Source: Hydrangea macrophylla (lineage: Eukaryota; Streptophyta; Magnoliopsida; Cornales; Hydrangeaceae). Taken from it: DNA of 64,000 bases. A program made the translations under genes and the position numbers. This document shows positions 22,234-33,342 of the stretch, piece after piece. The notes beneath the pieces are model-generated. The model did no database searches, was not told where the DNA came from, and worked only from the letters and a program-made list of their open reading frames with translations. Where the stretch lies: NCBI GenBank assembly GCA_033977485.1, contig CM066994.1:26256681-26320680 (forward strand). Direction: 5' to 3'. How positions within the stretch are numbered: position 1 is the stretch's first letter; every line of letters starts with the position of its first letter.

Positions 22234-23185
22234 TTTTATTTTTCTTTAAACCAAACGATGTCGTTTCATATCAAACCTGACACACTTGATATGACCCTGA
22301 CTAGTGAAAGTTTATTTTTAAAATAAAGAATGACTCTGCGGTCTTAAATGCCAAACGCTTTTAAAATGCACAAAAGTTGTGGGATCTAGTGTTGCTTTGC
22401 ATATTTCCAATTCCTTTAAATCATTTTCCCCTAGTTAATTAATATTTCCTGTTTTATAATAGTTTTGCTTAAATATCTGTTTTATTTCCATCTTTCACTA
22501 TTATTAAATCTAAAAAGTTTATCTTACAAAAATTTAGCTTTTATATATTTTTCTTCCTTTTCTTACTAGTATGTTAGTTAATTTATTTTGCACTGTTAAA
22601 ATCTTTACCATAAACTGTTAAGAAAAAAATAGCTTTAATTACTCTTATTGTAAAAATATAAAAATTAGTAGTTTAATAAAACCCCACAAAAATCCATCAT
22701 CTTTTATTTTCTTTTTAGTGACAAAATAGTTATCTGCTTAACTTTATAAATTTTTATTATGTTCCCTGTGGGTTCGACCTGGACTTCCAGAACTTTATTA
22801 CTTGTACGATCACCTACACTTGGGTGTGATAAGAAAACGCGTCAATAGGATGTCGTCAGTTACTGTTGGGTGTTTTTTTGAATGGATTTTTTTATGTCTT
22901 TTGGAATTTGTTTTTATTGGTCAAGGTGTATATTGAAATGAATTGGGTGTTGGGTTGTTTGAATGAGTTGGGTATTTGATTTTTTTTTAATGAACTGGGT
23001 GTGAGTTCATTGTTTTAACAGATTAGAGGAGAGAGAGAGAGAATGAATTGGGTGTGAAATCAAGGGGGGGTGCAGGCCGTAGATCTAGTATGTCTCTTTC
23101 GTCCAATTTTTTTGCCCAATTGTTTGCCCAATTTTTTTTTACAGAACTTGTATATCTTGTATTCTACTATGTATTTTGTTTGGGT

Positions 23186-23218
<33 letters not shown>

Positions 23219-23384
23219 TGTGTGTGAATTGAGAGTCACGTGGGTTACTTGGGTAGAGAGAGAGAGTGTGTGCAAGATGACATTAACATATATAATTTCT
23301 TATTCACGTAGACCCCACTGTTTTCTCAAAAAGCTTCACACCCGCACAACACCCGTTAATAAAGACCCGCTGGAGATCGGCACT
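22234..23384. other. No gene seen; GA microsatellites
   Basis: Includes CCCTGTGGGTTCGACCTGGA near 22,765, a stretch I associate with internal regions of plant LTR elements (low confidence), and GA microsatellites near 23,030 and 23,185-23,217. Confidence 0.4.
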
Positions 23385-23562
23385 ATATATATATATATAT
23401 ATGTAATTTTAATATTTGAAATTAATTTAGTAATTGGTGTTTTCAAATTAATTTAGTAATTGGGTCAAAAAAAATTTGTGAATACATATATATATGTAAT
23501 TTTAATATTTGAAAATTAATTTAGTAATTGGTGCTTTCAAATTAATTTAGTAATTGGATACA
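23385..23562. repeat. Tandem duplication of a ~105-bp AT-rich unit
   Basis: ATATATATGTAATTTTAATATTTG followed by two copies of AAATTAATTTAGTAATTGG occurs twice in a row. Confidence 0.8.
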
Positions 23563-23911
23563 TACAAGTGACGGTTACACCGTAGACGAGTTCTACGCCG
23601 ACGATTACCCTTACGCCAACTAGAGTTGAAGATGTTGTATCTAGTTTATGTTTTTGTTATTTACTATTGAACTATGTTTAGTTGACGGGTACTTGGGCAT
23701 ATGTTGTCTCTAGACCTGTTGTAATCCTGAGGACCACACTCTGATTTCTGTAATAGATATTATGGTTGTTATGTTTCAGTTGTTTACTATTTCTGCTGTT
23801 GTTGGACTAGAACTGTGTGGTGTGGATAATTAGTGACTTTCACCTGTCATTCCTTATGAACCCAAAAAGAAAATTTATTTTTCTCTATTTTTGCTGCTCT
23901 GGGGCGTGACA
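23563..23911 (+). mobile_element. 3' part of a Ty3/gypsy-type LTR
   Basis: The sequence runs to CTGGGGCGTGACA at 23,899-23,911, typical of the 3' ends of plant chromovirus LTRs, and includes the short open stretch DGYTVDEFYADDYPYAN near 23,570-23,624, reminiscent of sequence found in such LTRs. The 5' part is missing or not recognisable. Confidence 0.45.
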
Positions 23912-24980
23912 CATGCAATTATTCATAAGTTATCTATTTTCACAATGTAAAATTTTACATTAATAACAATTAGGCACTCTCTAAAATTTAACACCTACAC
24001 CATTGATTCGATTTGTATAGTGGGCTGTTAGGTACGTTGACTTGGGTCACATGTTTTACTTGGTAAGGGTTAGCACTTTAGTTTTTATTTTATGGTGTTT
24101 TCGCGTAAAATTTCACTCTCTTTGCATGTGATAATTCTCAAACACAAGTTTTCCATTGGTTTTGTCTTTTTTTTTTCTAGTGCGAAATTTCTCACTGAAA
24201 AGAAATCTTGTATTCCACATTTGCATGTGAGTTTTCTAAATGACAGTGTGAAATTTCACACTCATTTGCATATTTTAGATCTCAATCGCAAGTTTCTATT
24301 GGTTGTCTTTTTTAAGTTTCTAGTACAAAATTTCTCACTAAAAAGGAATTTGATATTGCACATTTGCATGTTGAATTTCTCAATCGCAAGAGGGAAATAT
24401 ATATATATATATATATATTTTTAACTTGCAAATTTTAATGTTCAAGATTGAACCACTGAAGAATGAAGTTGTTATTATATGCTTGTAGGACGGCGACACT
24501 AATGTTGATAGGGTAACAGATGGCATTGGGCCATTTTATTATGCATGTTTTTATTTTCCCGAAATAAATGTTAAGATGTTTTATTGTTTTGATAGTTTAA
24601 AAGTTCACAATGTTGAATAAACGTATGGATTGTCTATCTATTATAATGTGGATAATGTGAAATGGGCATCATTGAGTGTGAAATGTTGAATAAATGGGTA
24701 TTATTGAGTGCCAAATTTATCATGTTTGTTCATATAGGTAGTGTGAATTTTAACACTTAAATTCCTTAATAATGACATTTAGAGTTCGTACAATATTAAT
24801 CAAAGCAACATATTAATATATATTTTTACAATTAAATCGAATCCAATATATTTTCTTCAATTGTGTCTGCGCCAATGACATTTTCTATGTTGAATAACTG
24901 ATAAGGAAAATAGTAAATACATTTGTATTTTTTCTAAATACTCCGGTATATGTATAAGTCATATTGCCATTGGTTTGAAT
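23912..24980. other. No gene seen; two perfect 18-bp palindromes
   Basis: AATGTAAAATTTTACATT at 23,944-23,961 and AGTGTGAAATTTCACACT at 24,245-24,262 are perfect palindromes. The flanking sequence repeats phrases such as TCTCACT-AAAAG-AAT and TTTGCATGT at about 24,110, 24,195, 24,270 and 24,340, so this is a degenerate tandem repeat. Confidence 0.6.
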
Positions 24981-25804
24981 TAGGGGTAGAGGTGTTAATT
25001 GGGCCGGGCACCCGACCCGACCCGCCACAAGGCCTGGTTCACATACCCCGAGCCGGGCTGCACACCCATCCTTCCGTCCACGGTTCGGCCCGGCCCGAAG
25101 CTCACCACGTCCTGGTCCAAAAGTTGAAGAAAGCCCACTAGCCCGTCCGACACGTACGATCCGATGTCCAGCCTGCTAGGCCTCTCCCAAGCGTGGCCCA
25201 GCCCAGCCCGATGTTTAGTGAAGCCTGACCCGGCTCGAAGCCCGATCGGGGCCCACTTTAACCGGGTCTGGCCTGTTTGACCCCTCTGATTAGGTGTGTC
25301 ATTTGGAATGGAAATTCCGATTCCGATCCGAAAAATTTCGATTTTGGCATCAAAAGTTGAACTCCGAATTCCAAAATTTTGAAAAAAATCAGAACGGAAT
25401 TGAAATTGTTTTGAGAATTCCGAAAATTTCAAAAATTTTCCGAAAATATGTTTTTCGAAAATATTCGAATATTTTTCATAAATTTGGAAGAATGTGGATT
25501 TGTTTGTGCCACATCGAATAAGAAGAGAAAGGAGAGAGTAGGGGATTCTCTATAAAAGCATGACTTACCCTTTCAATAGTATTTGTATTTCGAAAATTCC
25601 TAAAATTATGAAAATTTTCGAAAAATCCGAAAAAATTCCAAAAATTCTGAAGAATTCTGATTTCGAAAATTTCAAAAATTCTGAAATCGGAAAGGAAAAT
25701 GAAATTCTGAAAAAATTGGAACACCTATTTAATTTTCGAAATATTTGGAATTTTTTTTTTCTGAAAGAGGGTAATCCGATCCATTCAGACCGAAACACAC
25801 CCTA
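24981..25804. mobile_element. hAT-type non-autonomous element(s), probably nested
   Basis: Starts TAGGGGTAGAGGTG and ends CACACCCTA; 24,973-24,980 (GTTTGAAT) and 25,805-25,812 (ATTTGAAT) match in 7 of 8 bases, fitting an 8-bp hAT duplication. The left third (to about 25,280) is GC-rich with GGGCCGGGC/CCCGACCC blocks and inverted ends (AGAGGTGTTAA and AGAGGGGTCAA), so it may be a second element. The rest is made of inverted AATTCCGAAAATTT-type words like those at 47,830 and 60,660. The long frames in it are by-products of this repetition. Confidence 0.5.
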
Positions 25805-25834
25805 ATTTGAATAATAGTACTCGTAATAGATAAC

Positions 25835-26260
25835 TCCCCTTTGGCTGAAGAGAGAGAGAGAGAGTCAATTATTATCTTAATTGACCTATGAAAAGGGGGT
25901 TAGACTACAACATACCCTCTTAGAAAAGGGATGGATGTCAACCCCTTCATAATAGAGTCACATTTCTCATAACAGAGCCGTCACATTTATCATAACAGAG
26001 TCACATTTTTCATAATCAATTTTAATATATTTTTAATAATTTTGGTGATGTACCTAAACTTGAGCTACATCAACATGTTATGGGGTTGACATCCATCCTT
26101 TTTTGAAGGGGTGTATTGTAGATTTTCCCATGAGAAAGACTACACCAAAAGCCTTGAGTGAGGGACCGTTTGGCACGACGATTGCTGCCTCAAAAAACTC
26201 AATTATTGCACCTCCAATCAGTGAACTTATGAATGTTTGGGAGTCCCAATCGCAAAAGAT
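25835..26260 (+). repeat. Dispersed ~320-bp repeat, copy 3
   Basis: GAGAGAGAGAGTCAATTATT, then GAGAAAGACTACACC, AGGGACCGTTTGGC, AACTCAATTATTGCACCTCC and GAACTTATGAATGTTTGG, in the order seen at 6420 and 7030. About 180 bp of other sequence (25,895-26,115, with its own inverted ends around AAGGGGTTGACATCC) interrupts it. Confidence 0.6.
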
Positions 26261-26481
26261 ATCTCAAAAGACTTTTTTTTTTTGTTTTTTGAGAGAATCT
26301 CAAAAGACTTTTTAAACTTTAGATAATTGTTGGAAAATGCATACAAGTAACCTCATAAGTTTAAAACTCCAATTGGTTTGATCATTTTTTAAAAAGGATA
26401 AAAGGAATTTTGTCAGTGCTCACACAGTATAAGTGCACGTACCATAGAAAATCTCATGTGAACGCGCGTTCTTGGTTTTCA

Positions 26482-26504
26482 GCCACTCACACCGTGTGAG
26501 TGGC
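26482..26504. repeat. 23-bp palindrome, left arm of the inverted-repeat element
   Basis: GCCACTCACAC and GTGTGAGTGGC are exact reverse complements around a central C. Confidence 0.93.
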
Positions 26505-26949
26505 TGTACCATATCATATCCATTTCAAAAAAGTTTTTTTAAACTTTAAACCCCCATAACTTTTGATCTACAACTTTGTTTCTTACAAATTTTATACCGT
26601 TGGAACCGTGTCGACGAGAGCTACAAAACTAGTACCATTGTTGATACCTTTTGAGCAAAAGAAAAAAAACTCTTATTTTTACATACCATGTTCTAAATGA
26701 ACTTAATAGAATTTTCACATAATATTCGTGTATGGGTTATTGATTTTTCACGTAATTCATATATGCCAAGTTGATATGTTGTGAGGAAAAAAAAATCGAA
26801 TGATCACTTTGTTCTTAAGGAGAGTTTTAGTGAAATTTCACAAGAATTTTGCATTTGTTTGGGTTGAAAAACGATGTTTTATAATTAATTTGTGAAATTT
26901 GATTTTTTTTAAACGAAATATGCATTGTTTAATATGAAAGAGAAAAAAA

Positions 26950-27720
26950 ATAGTGAAATTTCACTTGGCATATATGAATATTAAGTGAAATTTCACTGAA
27001 CTTGTATATGAATATTAAGTGAAATTTTAATTAAATTGAGACTTGAGCGACTTTTTAACAAAGTAAGTATCAAATTAGATCTTAAACTCTAGAGAGTTAC
27101 TTCTAGCAACTTTTGGAATAGTTAGTGAATTTTCACTTGACCTACTAAGTGAAATCTCACTGAACGAGTACACAAATGTTAAGTTTAACTTCAAGTTTTT
27201 CAGGAAGAAAGCATGTACAGGTTCAGTGAATTTTCACTTAATATTTATGTATACCAAATTTATATGTTTTGAGAAAAAAAAAATTAAAAAAAGACGAATA
27301 GCAATAAAGTCATTACTACCTCATTAAGGCTTAGTTTGGCCCCCATTTTGGTGCTTCTCCTTTTTAAAGCCCAATTTCATGTTAATTCATTTGGTAACTA
27401 GTTTATAATTTTTGCAAAAATTGAACTTAGGGCTTTTTTGGAGAAAGCTTTTAATATTTTTCATGTATTTAGTGAAATTTCACATAATATTTTATGTATA
27501 TCAAGTGAAATTTCACTTATTATTCATGTATGTAAAACATGAAAATTTTCATGTATTCAGTGAAATTTCACTTAATATTTTATGTATATCAAGTGAAATT
27601 TCATTTATTATTCATGTATGTAAAAACATGAAATTTCATTTAATATTTTGCATGTATTCAGTGAAATTTCACTTAATATTTTATGTATATCAAGTGAAAT
27701 TTCACTTATTATTCATGTAT
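26950..27720. repeat. Array of AAGTGAAATTTCACTT palindromes
   Basis: At least nine full or near-full copies of the palindrome AGTGAAATTTCACT lie here, most regularly at 27,465-27,712 where TTAATATTTTATGTATATC and TATTATTCATGTATG alternate between them. Unit length is about 120 bp with two palindromes per unit. Confidence 0.88.
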
Positions 27721-27892
27721 GCAAAAACATGAATTTTTTTTTTTCAAAACATATCAACAATGGTACTAGTTTTGTAGCTCTCGTCGACACGATTCCAACG
27801 GTATAAAATTTGCAAAAAATGGAGTTATAGGTCAAAAGTTATGAAGGTTTAAAGTTTAAAAATATTTTTCGAAATTAGAAATCATATGGTAC

Positions 27893-27915
27893 ACTGCTCG
27901 CACGGTGCGAGCAGT
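27893..27915. repeat. 23-bp palindrome, right arm of the inverted-repeat element
   Basis: ACTGCTCGCAC and GTGCGAGCAGT are exact reverse complements around a central G. It is the inverted counterpart of 26,482-26,504 but differs at four positions in each arm, all compensated. Confidence 0.93.
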
Positions 27916-28225
27916 CCCTAAGTAGAGCAGCGCGCGATTGGGCGCGCGTGGAAGATGACAGATGTGCATGGGATCTTCTATGGTGCTCGCATACCGTGCG
28001 AGCACCAGCTGTCAACTTTTTGTTCTTTTTGTTAAGTGTACTTTTAAATTGACTTTAAAATTAACAAGTGCTCCATAATTATCCTTTCCAGTAATTACCC
28101 CTTCAAACTTTAACCTTTTGATTAATTTTATACATCTTGCCAACAAATATCAAAACTGGAGTATGTATTTAACTAGTACATTTTTTTTTTTTTTTTTCGT
28201 TTGGTGTTAGTAAATACGTGCTAGT

Positions 28226-28260
<35 letters not shown>

Positions 28261-28431
28261 GGGTTCTAACCCTGGTACGATGAGTGTGTCATAGTAAATT
28301 TTTTTTACCAATTAAGCTAAGTTGGTCATTTAACAATCACTTTTTATGTATAGGTATCACTTGAGATTTGGCCTAACACTTGTCTCCTTCCACCTTTCAA
28401 ATATAACACCTAACTCTCTTGTTTTGAAGTT

Positions 28432-28616
28432 GAGTAATATTTGGGGCACAATCAAAGTTACAAACTTTTGCTCACAACCTCTATTTTGTGTCTATCTCTC
28501 ATCTAGTGGGCACTGTGGGGTCACTAGCACTGTGGGACTCATCAAGAAAAAGATAGACACAAAATAAAAGTTGTGCAAAAAAGGTTGTGGCTTTGGTTGT
28601 GCCCCAAGTATTACCC
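28432..28616. mobile_element. Mutator-type MITE, TSD TTTGAAGTT
   Basis: Ends GAGTAATATTTGGGGCACAA and its inverted partner (TTGTGCCCCAAGTATTACCC); exact 9-bp duplication TTTGAAGTT at 28,423-28,431 and 28,617-28,625. Same family as 6842-7003. Confidence 0.9.
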
Positions 28617-28639
28617 TTTGAAGTTTCCATAAAAGCCTG

Positions 28640-29165
28640 AAAGCCACGTGCTTGTGAGAGACTCAATTTTTTTGACAAAAAATTAGGATAAATTACAATA
28701 ACACCTCCTGAATTATGATATATTCACTAACACCCCTTCAACTTTAAAACTGAATAGACTCACCCCTGAACTATTCAAAAATGATCAAACACAGCCCCTG
28801 CAGAAGGGGGTTATAATGTCAATAAATGATAGTTTAGGGATGACTTTATTCAATTTTAAAGTATAAAGAGTGTTAGTAAAAAATAGTCATAGTTTAAGGG
28901 ATGTTAATGTAATTTACCCAAAAATTAAGTATAAAAGCCTGAAACCACATGCTCGTGAAACACTCTTCGGTAGATTTCGAACAGTGAGCCTTGACCCGAT
29001 AGACCACACCGACAGTGGACGATAGAGGCCGTTTGGGCACCATGCACGTTTTTGCCCACAAAAGCTCAATTATTGCACCTCCAATCGTGAACTTATTGGG
29101 ATGGCATATATTGATTACTGCCGTTGTATGAGTGTCTTATCTGGTTTTAGATGCTACAAATAGTG
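28640..29165 (+). repeat. Dispersed ~320-bp repeat, copy 4 (interrupted)
   Basis: GAAAGCCACGTGCTTGTGAGAGAC appears at 28,640, then about 260 bp with inverted ends (AATTACAATAACACC and GGTGTTAATGTAATT-type words, 28,680-28,930), then the GAAACCACATGCTCGTGAAACAC, GAGCCTTGACCCGATAG, GCCGTTTGGGCACC and AAAAGCTCAATTATTGCACC blocks. Confidence 0.65.
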
Positions 29166-29237
29166 ATGTGGTACACTTTTGTCTTCCCTCCTCCCTCCTT
29201 TTCATTATATATGTTCATTCGGTTTTTTTTTTTAATA

Positions 29238-29528
29238 CTCCCTCCGTCCCATAATAAGTGTCCACATTTCCTTTTTTGGATGTCCCACAATAAGTGTCCA
29301 CTTTTCTAAATTGACATTAATTTTTACTTACTTTCCAAACCTACCCTTATAATAAAGACAAAGTAGCATTTATTTGTGGTCTCAAAACAAGCAAAAAGTC
29401 AAACACCCATCACATCTAAGGGTAAAATTGGAAAGATACCATTTAATGAACCAAAAAAACTAATATAATACAACTTTCTTAAACAATGTGCAAAATAGAA
29501 GTGGACACTTATTATGGGACGGAGGGAG
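29238..29528. mobile_element. Stowaway-type MITE, TSD TA
   Basis: CTCCCTCCGTCCCATAATAAG at the left and its inverted copy at the right end (29,504-29,528), flanked by TA at 29,236-29,237 and 29,529-29,530. This is the classic Stowaway (Tc1/mariner-derived) signature. Confidence 0.93.
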
Positions 29529-29530
29529 TA

Positions 29531-31183
29531 TCTCAAAATTAATGTCTACTATAATAATTTTTAACTATTTTATAAATTTAACCTTATTTTAAAAATATTC
29601 AATAAAAAGTAAAAGGAACAAAAAAAACAAGTATGAGTAATTTTGAAACAATTGCATTCATTTCAAGCAATCATTATATTCCTTTAAAAAGTTAGTTTCC
29701 CACATAAAATAAGACGGAGGGAATATCTAACATCTACTGATCACATGTCAGATGTGATTAACCAAGCATGCTAAGTTCACCAATTAAAATCCAGCGGATC
29801 CATTGATCGCTGTGAGCTCACTCTAACATCCTCTAATTAAAATCCAGTGAATCTACTGTCACATCATTTAGAATGGATATTTAGAATTTAAATTTGGAAA
29901 GCATAGCATTACTCAATTAATTTTAGTGCTTTTAGAAAGCTAGAATGGAGCAAGAACGGTGACTAGGGATGGCAACGGATCGGAGTTGGTGCGGAGTCCC
30001 CCTATATCAACTCATACTCCGTTTATTTTTCTCCTACTCTGACTCCGCTCCGTCCCGTTTAAGTAAAATGCCAACTCCTACTCCTACTCCTACTCCACTC
30101 TTACTCCTACTCCGTTTACTATCGGGTACTCCTATTACACTCCTACTCCTTTTATTAATCACCATTCAAAAATTAAATGTTCTTTTATAATTCAAAATCC
30201 ATTTACATTTTAGCTTGATTTCCTAAAAATCACTCATCTTTGGATATAAATTTAATTCTAAAATTCGCAAAAATCTAGAGATACACTTGTTGTCAAATTC
30301 TTATCCAACGGCTAAAACCCGTATACTCATTTGAGAAGCTGCTCATTATAAACTTGCCCAAATCTATTTTACACCTTTTGTTTTACAGAAATTATAATGT
30401 ATCTTCAAAGCGTTTTTTTGGGAAGTTATGAAATTATTACTTTGAGAAATTATATATAAGTATGTATTAATTTGGGAAATTTTTCAAAATTATTCCAGTT
30501 TTTTTTCCGCCCAGCAAGCAACTTTGCTATTAGATGACGAAGTCCACATACAAACACCCAGTGGCTGTTTATTAAAAGTGACAAAAAGCAGATCTCCCTA
30601 AAAAAAAAAACAAACCAAATAATATCCAAAGAAAGATCAGCAAAAACTACCAATTAGCCACAACTACAAGACACAATCACAGAGCTGGTCTTTCAGCTAA
30701 GTGAAAAAACCAAAAAGAACCACATCAAAAACCTCACAGTTGAGTTTCAGCATCCAGTAAATTGTATAGATGTATGTGTGGTATTAAAAATTAAGAAATT
30801 TCCAAAATATTGAAATATTTGGTTTTATAGAATTTAACATTTGCACAATCTACAGAGAGTTCAGATCAAGAAAACTACATCTATTCTAATCTTCTAGAGA
30901 GAGAGAGAGAAGAGAGAGAGAGAAATGAAAATTTGTTTGGACTAGTTGCTAAAGTTAGGTGGGTCTTTCAGCCAATTCGAACGACGATTGTGACCGGTTG
31001 CATTTGGCGAAACTTCTGTCCATTTTCTCTCCCCCTCTCTCTAGTTTCGCTCTCTAAAAAACAAAGGTGGTTTGTTTTGTGGTTGTATGTAGAGTCACAA
31101 ATATTGATGTGGTACACTTGTGTACTCCATCCGTCTCATTTTAAGTGTTTATTTTTTTTTTTGAATGTTCCAAAACTAATGTC
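29531..31183. other. No gene seen; repeat fragments
   Basis: Contains ACATCTACTGATCACATG...CCAAGCATGCTAA (29,735-29,775), also present near 31,895, 38,575 and 44,315; a hAT-like TAGGGATGGCAACGGATCGG fragment with (CTCCTA)n words (29,964-30,160); GA tract 30,898-30,925; and one Stowaway-like end (TACTCCATCCGTCTCATTTT, 31,122). Confidence 0.5.
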
Positions 31184-32530
31184 TGTTATTCAAAATATAT
31201 TGGAATGTATAAATCTGTATAAATCTGAAATCAAAAAGCACAACATAAAACTATAAATAAAACAGAACCTGATATAGATGTAAATCGGATAATAGATCGA
31301 GTCTAGTGTTTGACACTATGTCCTTAAGACAATTTATGCCCCGCATTGGTGCTCATGGATTTGCGGCATTTGTCTCCCAGATACAACGATCCCCCCTTAT
31401 TATAGAAGTACTTCAAATAATAAGGTTCAACGAACCATACTTGTGTTTGTACTCTCTCAGACACTTAACATACTCTATATGTAATATATGAACTAATGTT
31501 ATTTACTCTATTAATTTCTTCTTCTAAATGAATGAATAAGACTCATATATATAGATTGTAGGAGACTGTTCGTCAACCTTTCGAATGGAAACTGTTCGTC
31601 AACAGCCACATCCATTCGACTAAGGGTCTGTTTGGTATAACTAAAAAATCCATTCAACTAAAAGCTAATTTATCATTCAAATTTTCCAACAATGTCTACT
31701 ATAATAATAATTATTTTAGCTACTTTCTAAATTTATTCTTACTAATTTTGAAAATACCCAACAAAAAGTGAAAAGAACAAAAACCAAATAAGGGTAATTT
31801 TAAAACAATTGCATTCATTTCAAACCATCATTATATACCTTTAAAAAATTAATATTCCAAAGATTAACACATAAAATAGGCCAAAAGGAGTAACTAACAA
31901 CTACTCGCATGTGATCGACCAAGCATGCTAATTTTACTGAGTTTGTTGTATATTTCTACCATCATAGATGCTTTCGCCAAACACTTATATAATATATATT
32001 GTCACTATATCAATTTTTGCAATACATTATTTAAACACCACATAGCTCTAACCATACTTTATTCTACAAAAGTTATCGCGATCGAAACAACACAAGTTGC
32101 CCCAAATAGACCCTAAATATATAGTTGTGATTTATTTTTGGTCCGGCTAAATACACTACCTTCATTCACAAATTAATTTTTTTGTCAATCTTTTAACACT
32201 TTTAATAGTGTATTTAGCAGAAAAAGTGTTGTATTTTTACACCACCATTTATATCTGGATAATTTAATTTCAGTCAAGGCAAGTCAGGGCAAATTTATAA
32301 CATATCCATATGCAAAACCACGAAGGTTTTGGTGTGAAGAATTATCGTGAACCATTGATCTTATGAATCCACGTTGATCCAACGGTCCACAAGAATTCAT
32401 CACACTAAAACCCATGACATGGGATAATTTCTCGTGCAAACCTAGGTTGAATACAGCTCATATCCAACCACTATATGGGACCAGCCAATTGAAACAACTC
32501 AGCAACTGGAACTAAATAGAAACAAGAAGA

Positions 32531-32719
32531 GAGCATTTTTGCTCATCCAAAATTTGGTATACTAATGCTCACCCAAGTATCCCATTGGCCAATGCAGTGG
32601 GGCTCAAGATTAAACAATATTAAACAACATTTGTTTAATCCTGAACTCCACTGTATTTGTCAATAGGATGCTTGGGTGAGCATTGGTGTACCAAATTTTA
32701 GGTGAGCAAAAGTATTTTC
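32531..32719. mobile_element. Mutator-type MITE present only in duplication copy 1
   Basis: Long imperfect inverted repeats (GCTCATCCAAAATTTGGTA against the inverted TACCAAATTTTAGGTGAGC) span most of the element. AAACAAGAAGA at 32,520-32,530 is repeated at 32,720-32,730, a 10-11 bp duplication close to the 9-11 bp of Mutator-like elements. The matching place in copy 2 (about 39,220) has a single AAACAAGAA, i.e. the empty site. Confidence 0.85.
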
Positions 32720-33049
32720 AAACAAGAAGAGGGTGGAGCAAGTTTTGGGAGAGAAGCAATATTATTGGAAGTAAAAGACAATAATTAAGCAGAGAAGTTA
32801 CCAAAGCCTGAAAACTCAGATGCAGGGTGTGAACACAATTAAACGTTTTTTTGGTAAATAGTGCCGTTGATTTCAATCAGAACAAACAGTGTGGGGCCGT
32901 TTGGGCACCACGGTGGGCTCCCCAAAAGCCCAATTATTGCACAAACCAGCTTTTGGTAAGATATTTTGTCACTAGCGGACAAATGTCACCACTGGTTTGT
33001 TGGACTATTAACAACTTTTTATGTATTACAGTATAAAATTAATTAATTA

Positions 33050-33284
33050 ATTAGGGGTTAATTAGTATTAAATCATATTTAGTGTATCTTTGTTATAATA
33101 GACCCAACACAAAAAACTATTTGAAGATAGGTCCACAAAAATATTTCAGACCATTCTACCCCTAGCTTAATATAGGATTTTTAAAATTCAAATGCACATT
33201 TATTGGATTCCTAATATATATACATCTATATATGTATATGTAATTAAAAAAGCCTATATATATACAAGATCTCTTCTCAAAACA

Positions 33285-33342
<58 letters not shown>

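Larger units (their letters stand above)
26415..28016. mobile_element. Long terminal-inverted-repeat element rich in palindromes
   Basis: About 270 bp at each end are inverted copies of each other: AACTTTTGATCTACAAC and TACCGTTGGAACCGTGTCGACGAG on the left (26,555-26,615) match, in reverse complement, the right end at 27,780-27,850. Perfect palindromes sit in both arms (26,482-26,504 and 27,893-27,915; 27,982-28,006). The middle holds repeated AAGTGAAATTTCACTT words. No transposase is encoded. Long inverted repeats suggest a Mutator-type or foldback element, but no TSD could be fixed. Confidence 0.65.

Noticed and set aside
24092..24424. 110-codon plus-strand frame
   Set aside because: Phe/Lys-rich translation of a degenerate tandem repeat; no homology recognised.
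25294..25805. Several Phe/Asn/Lys-rich frames on both strands
   Set aside because: By-products of inverted AATTCCGAAA-type words in a hAT-like element; both strands give similar proteins, as expected of inverted repeats.
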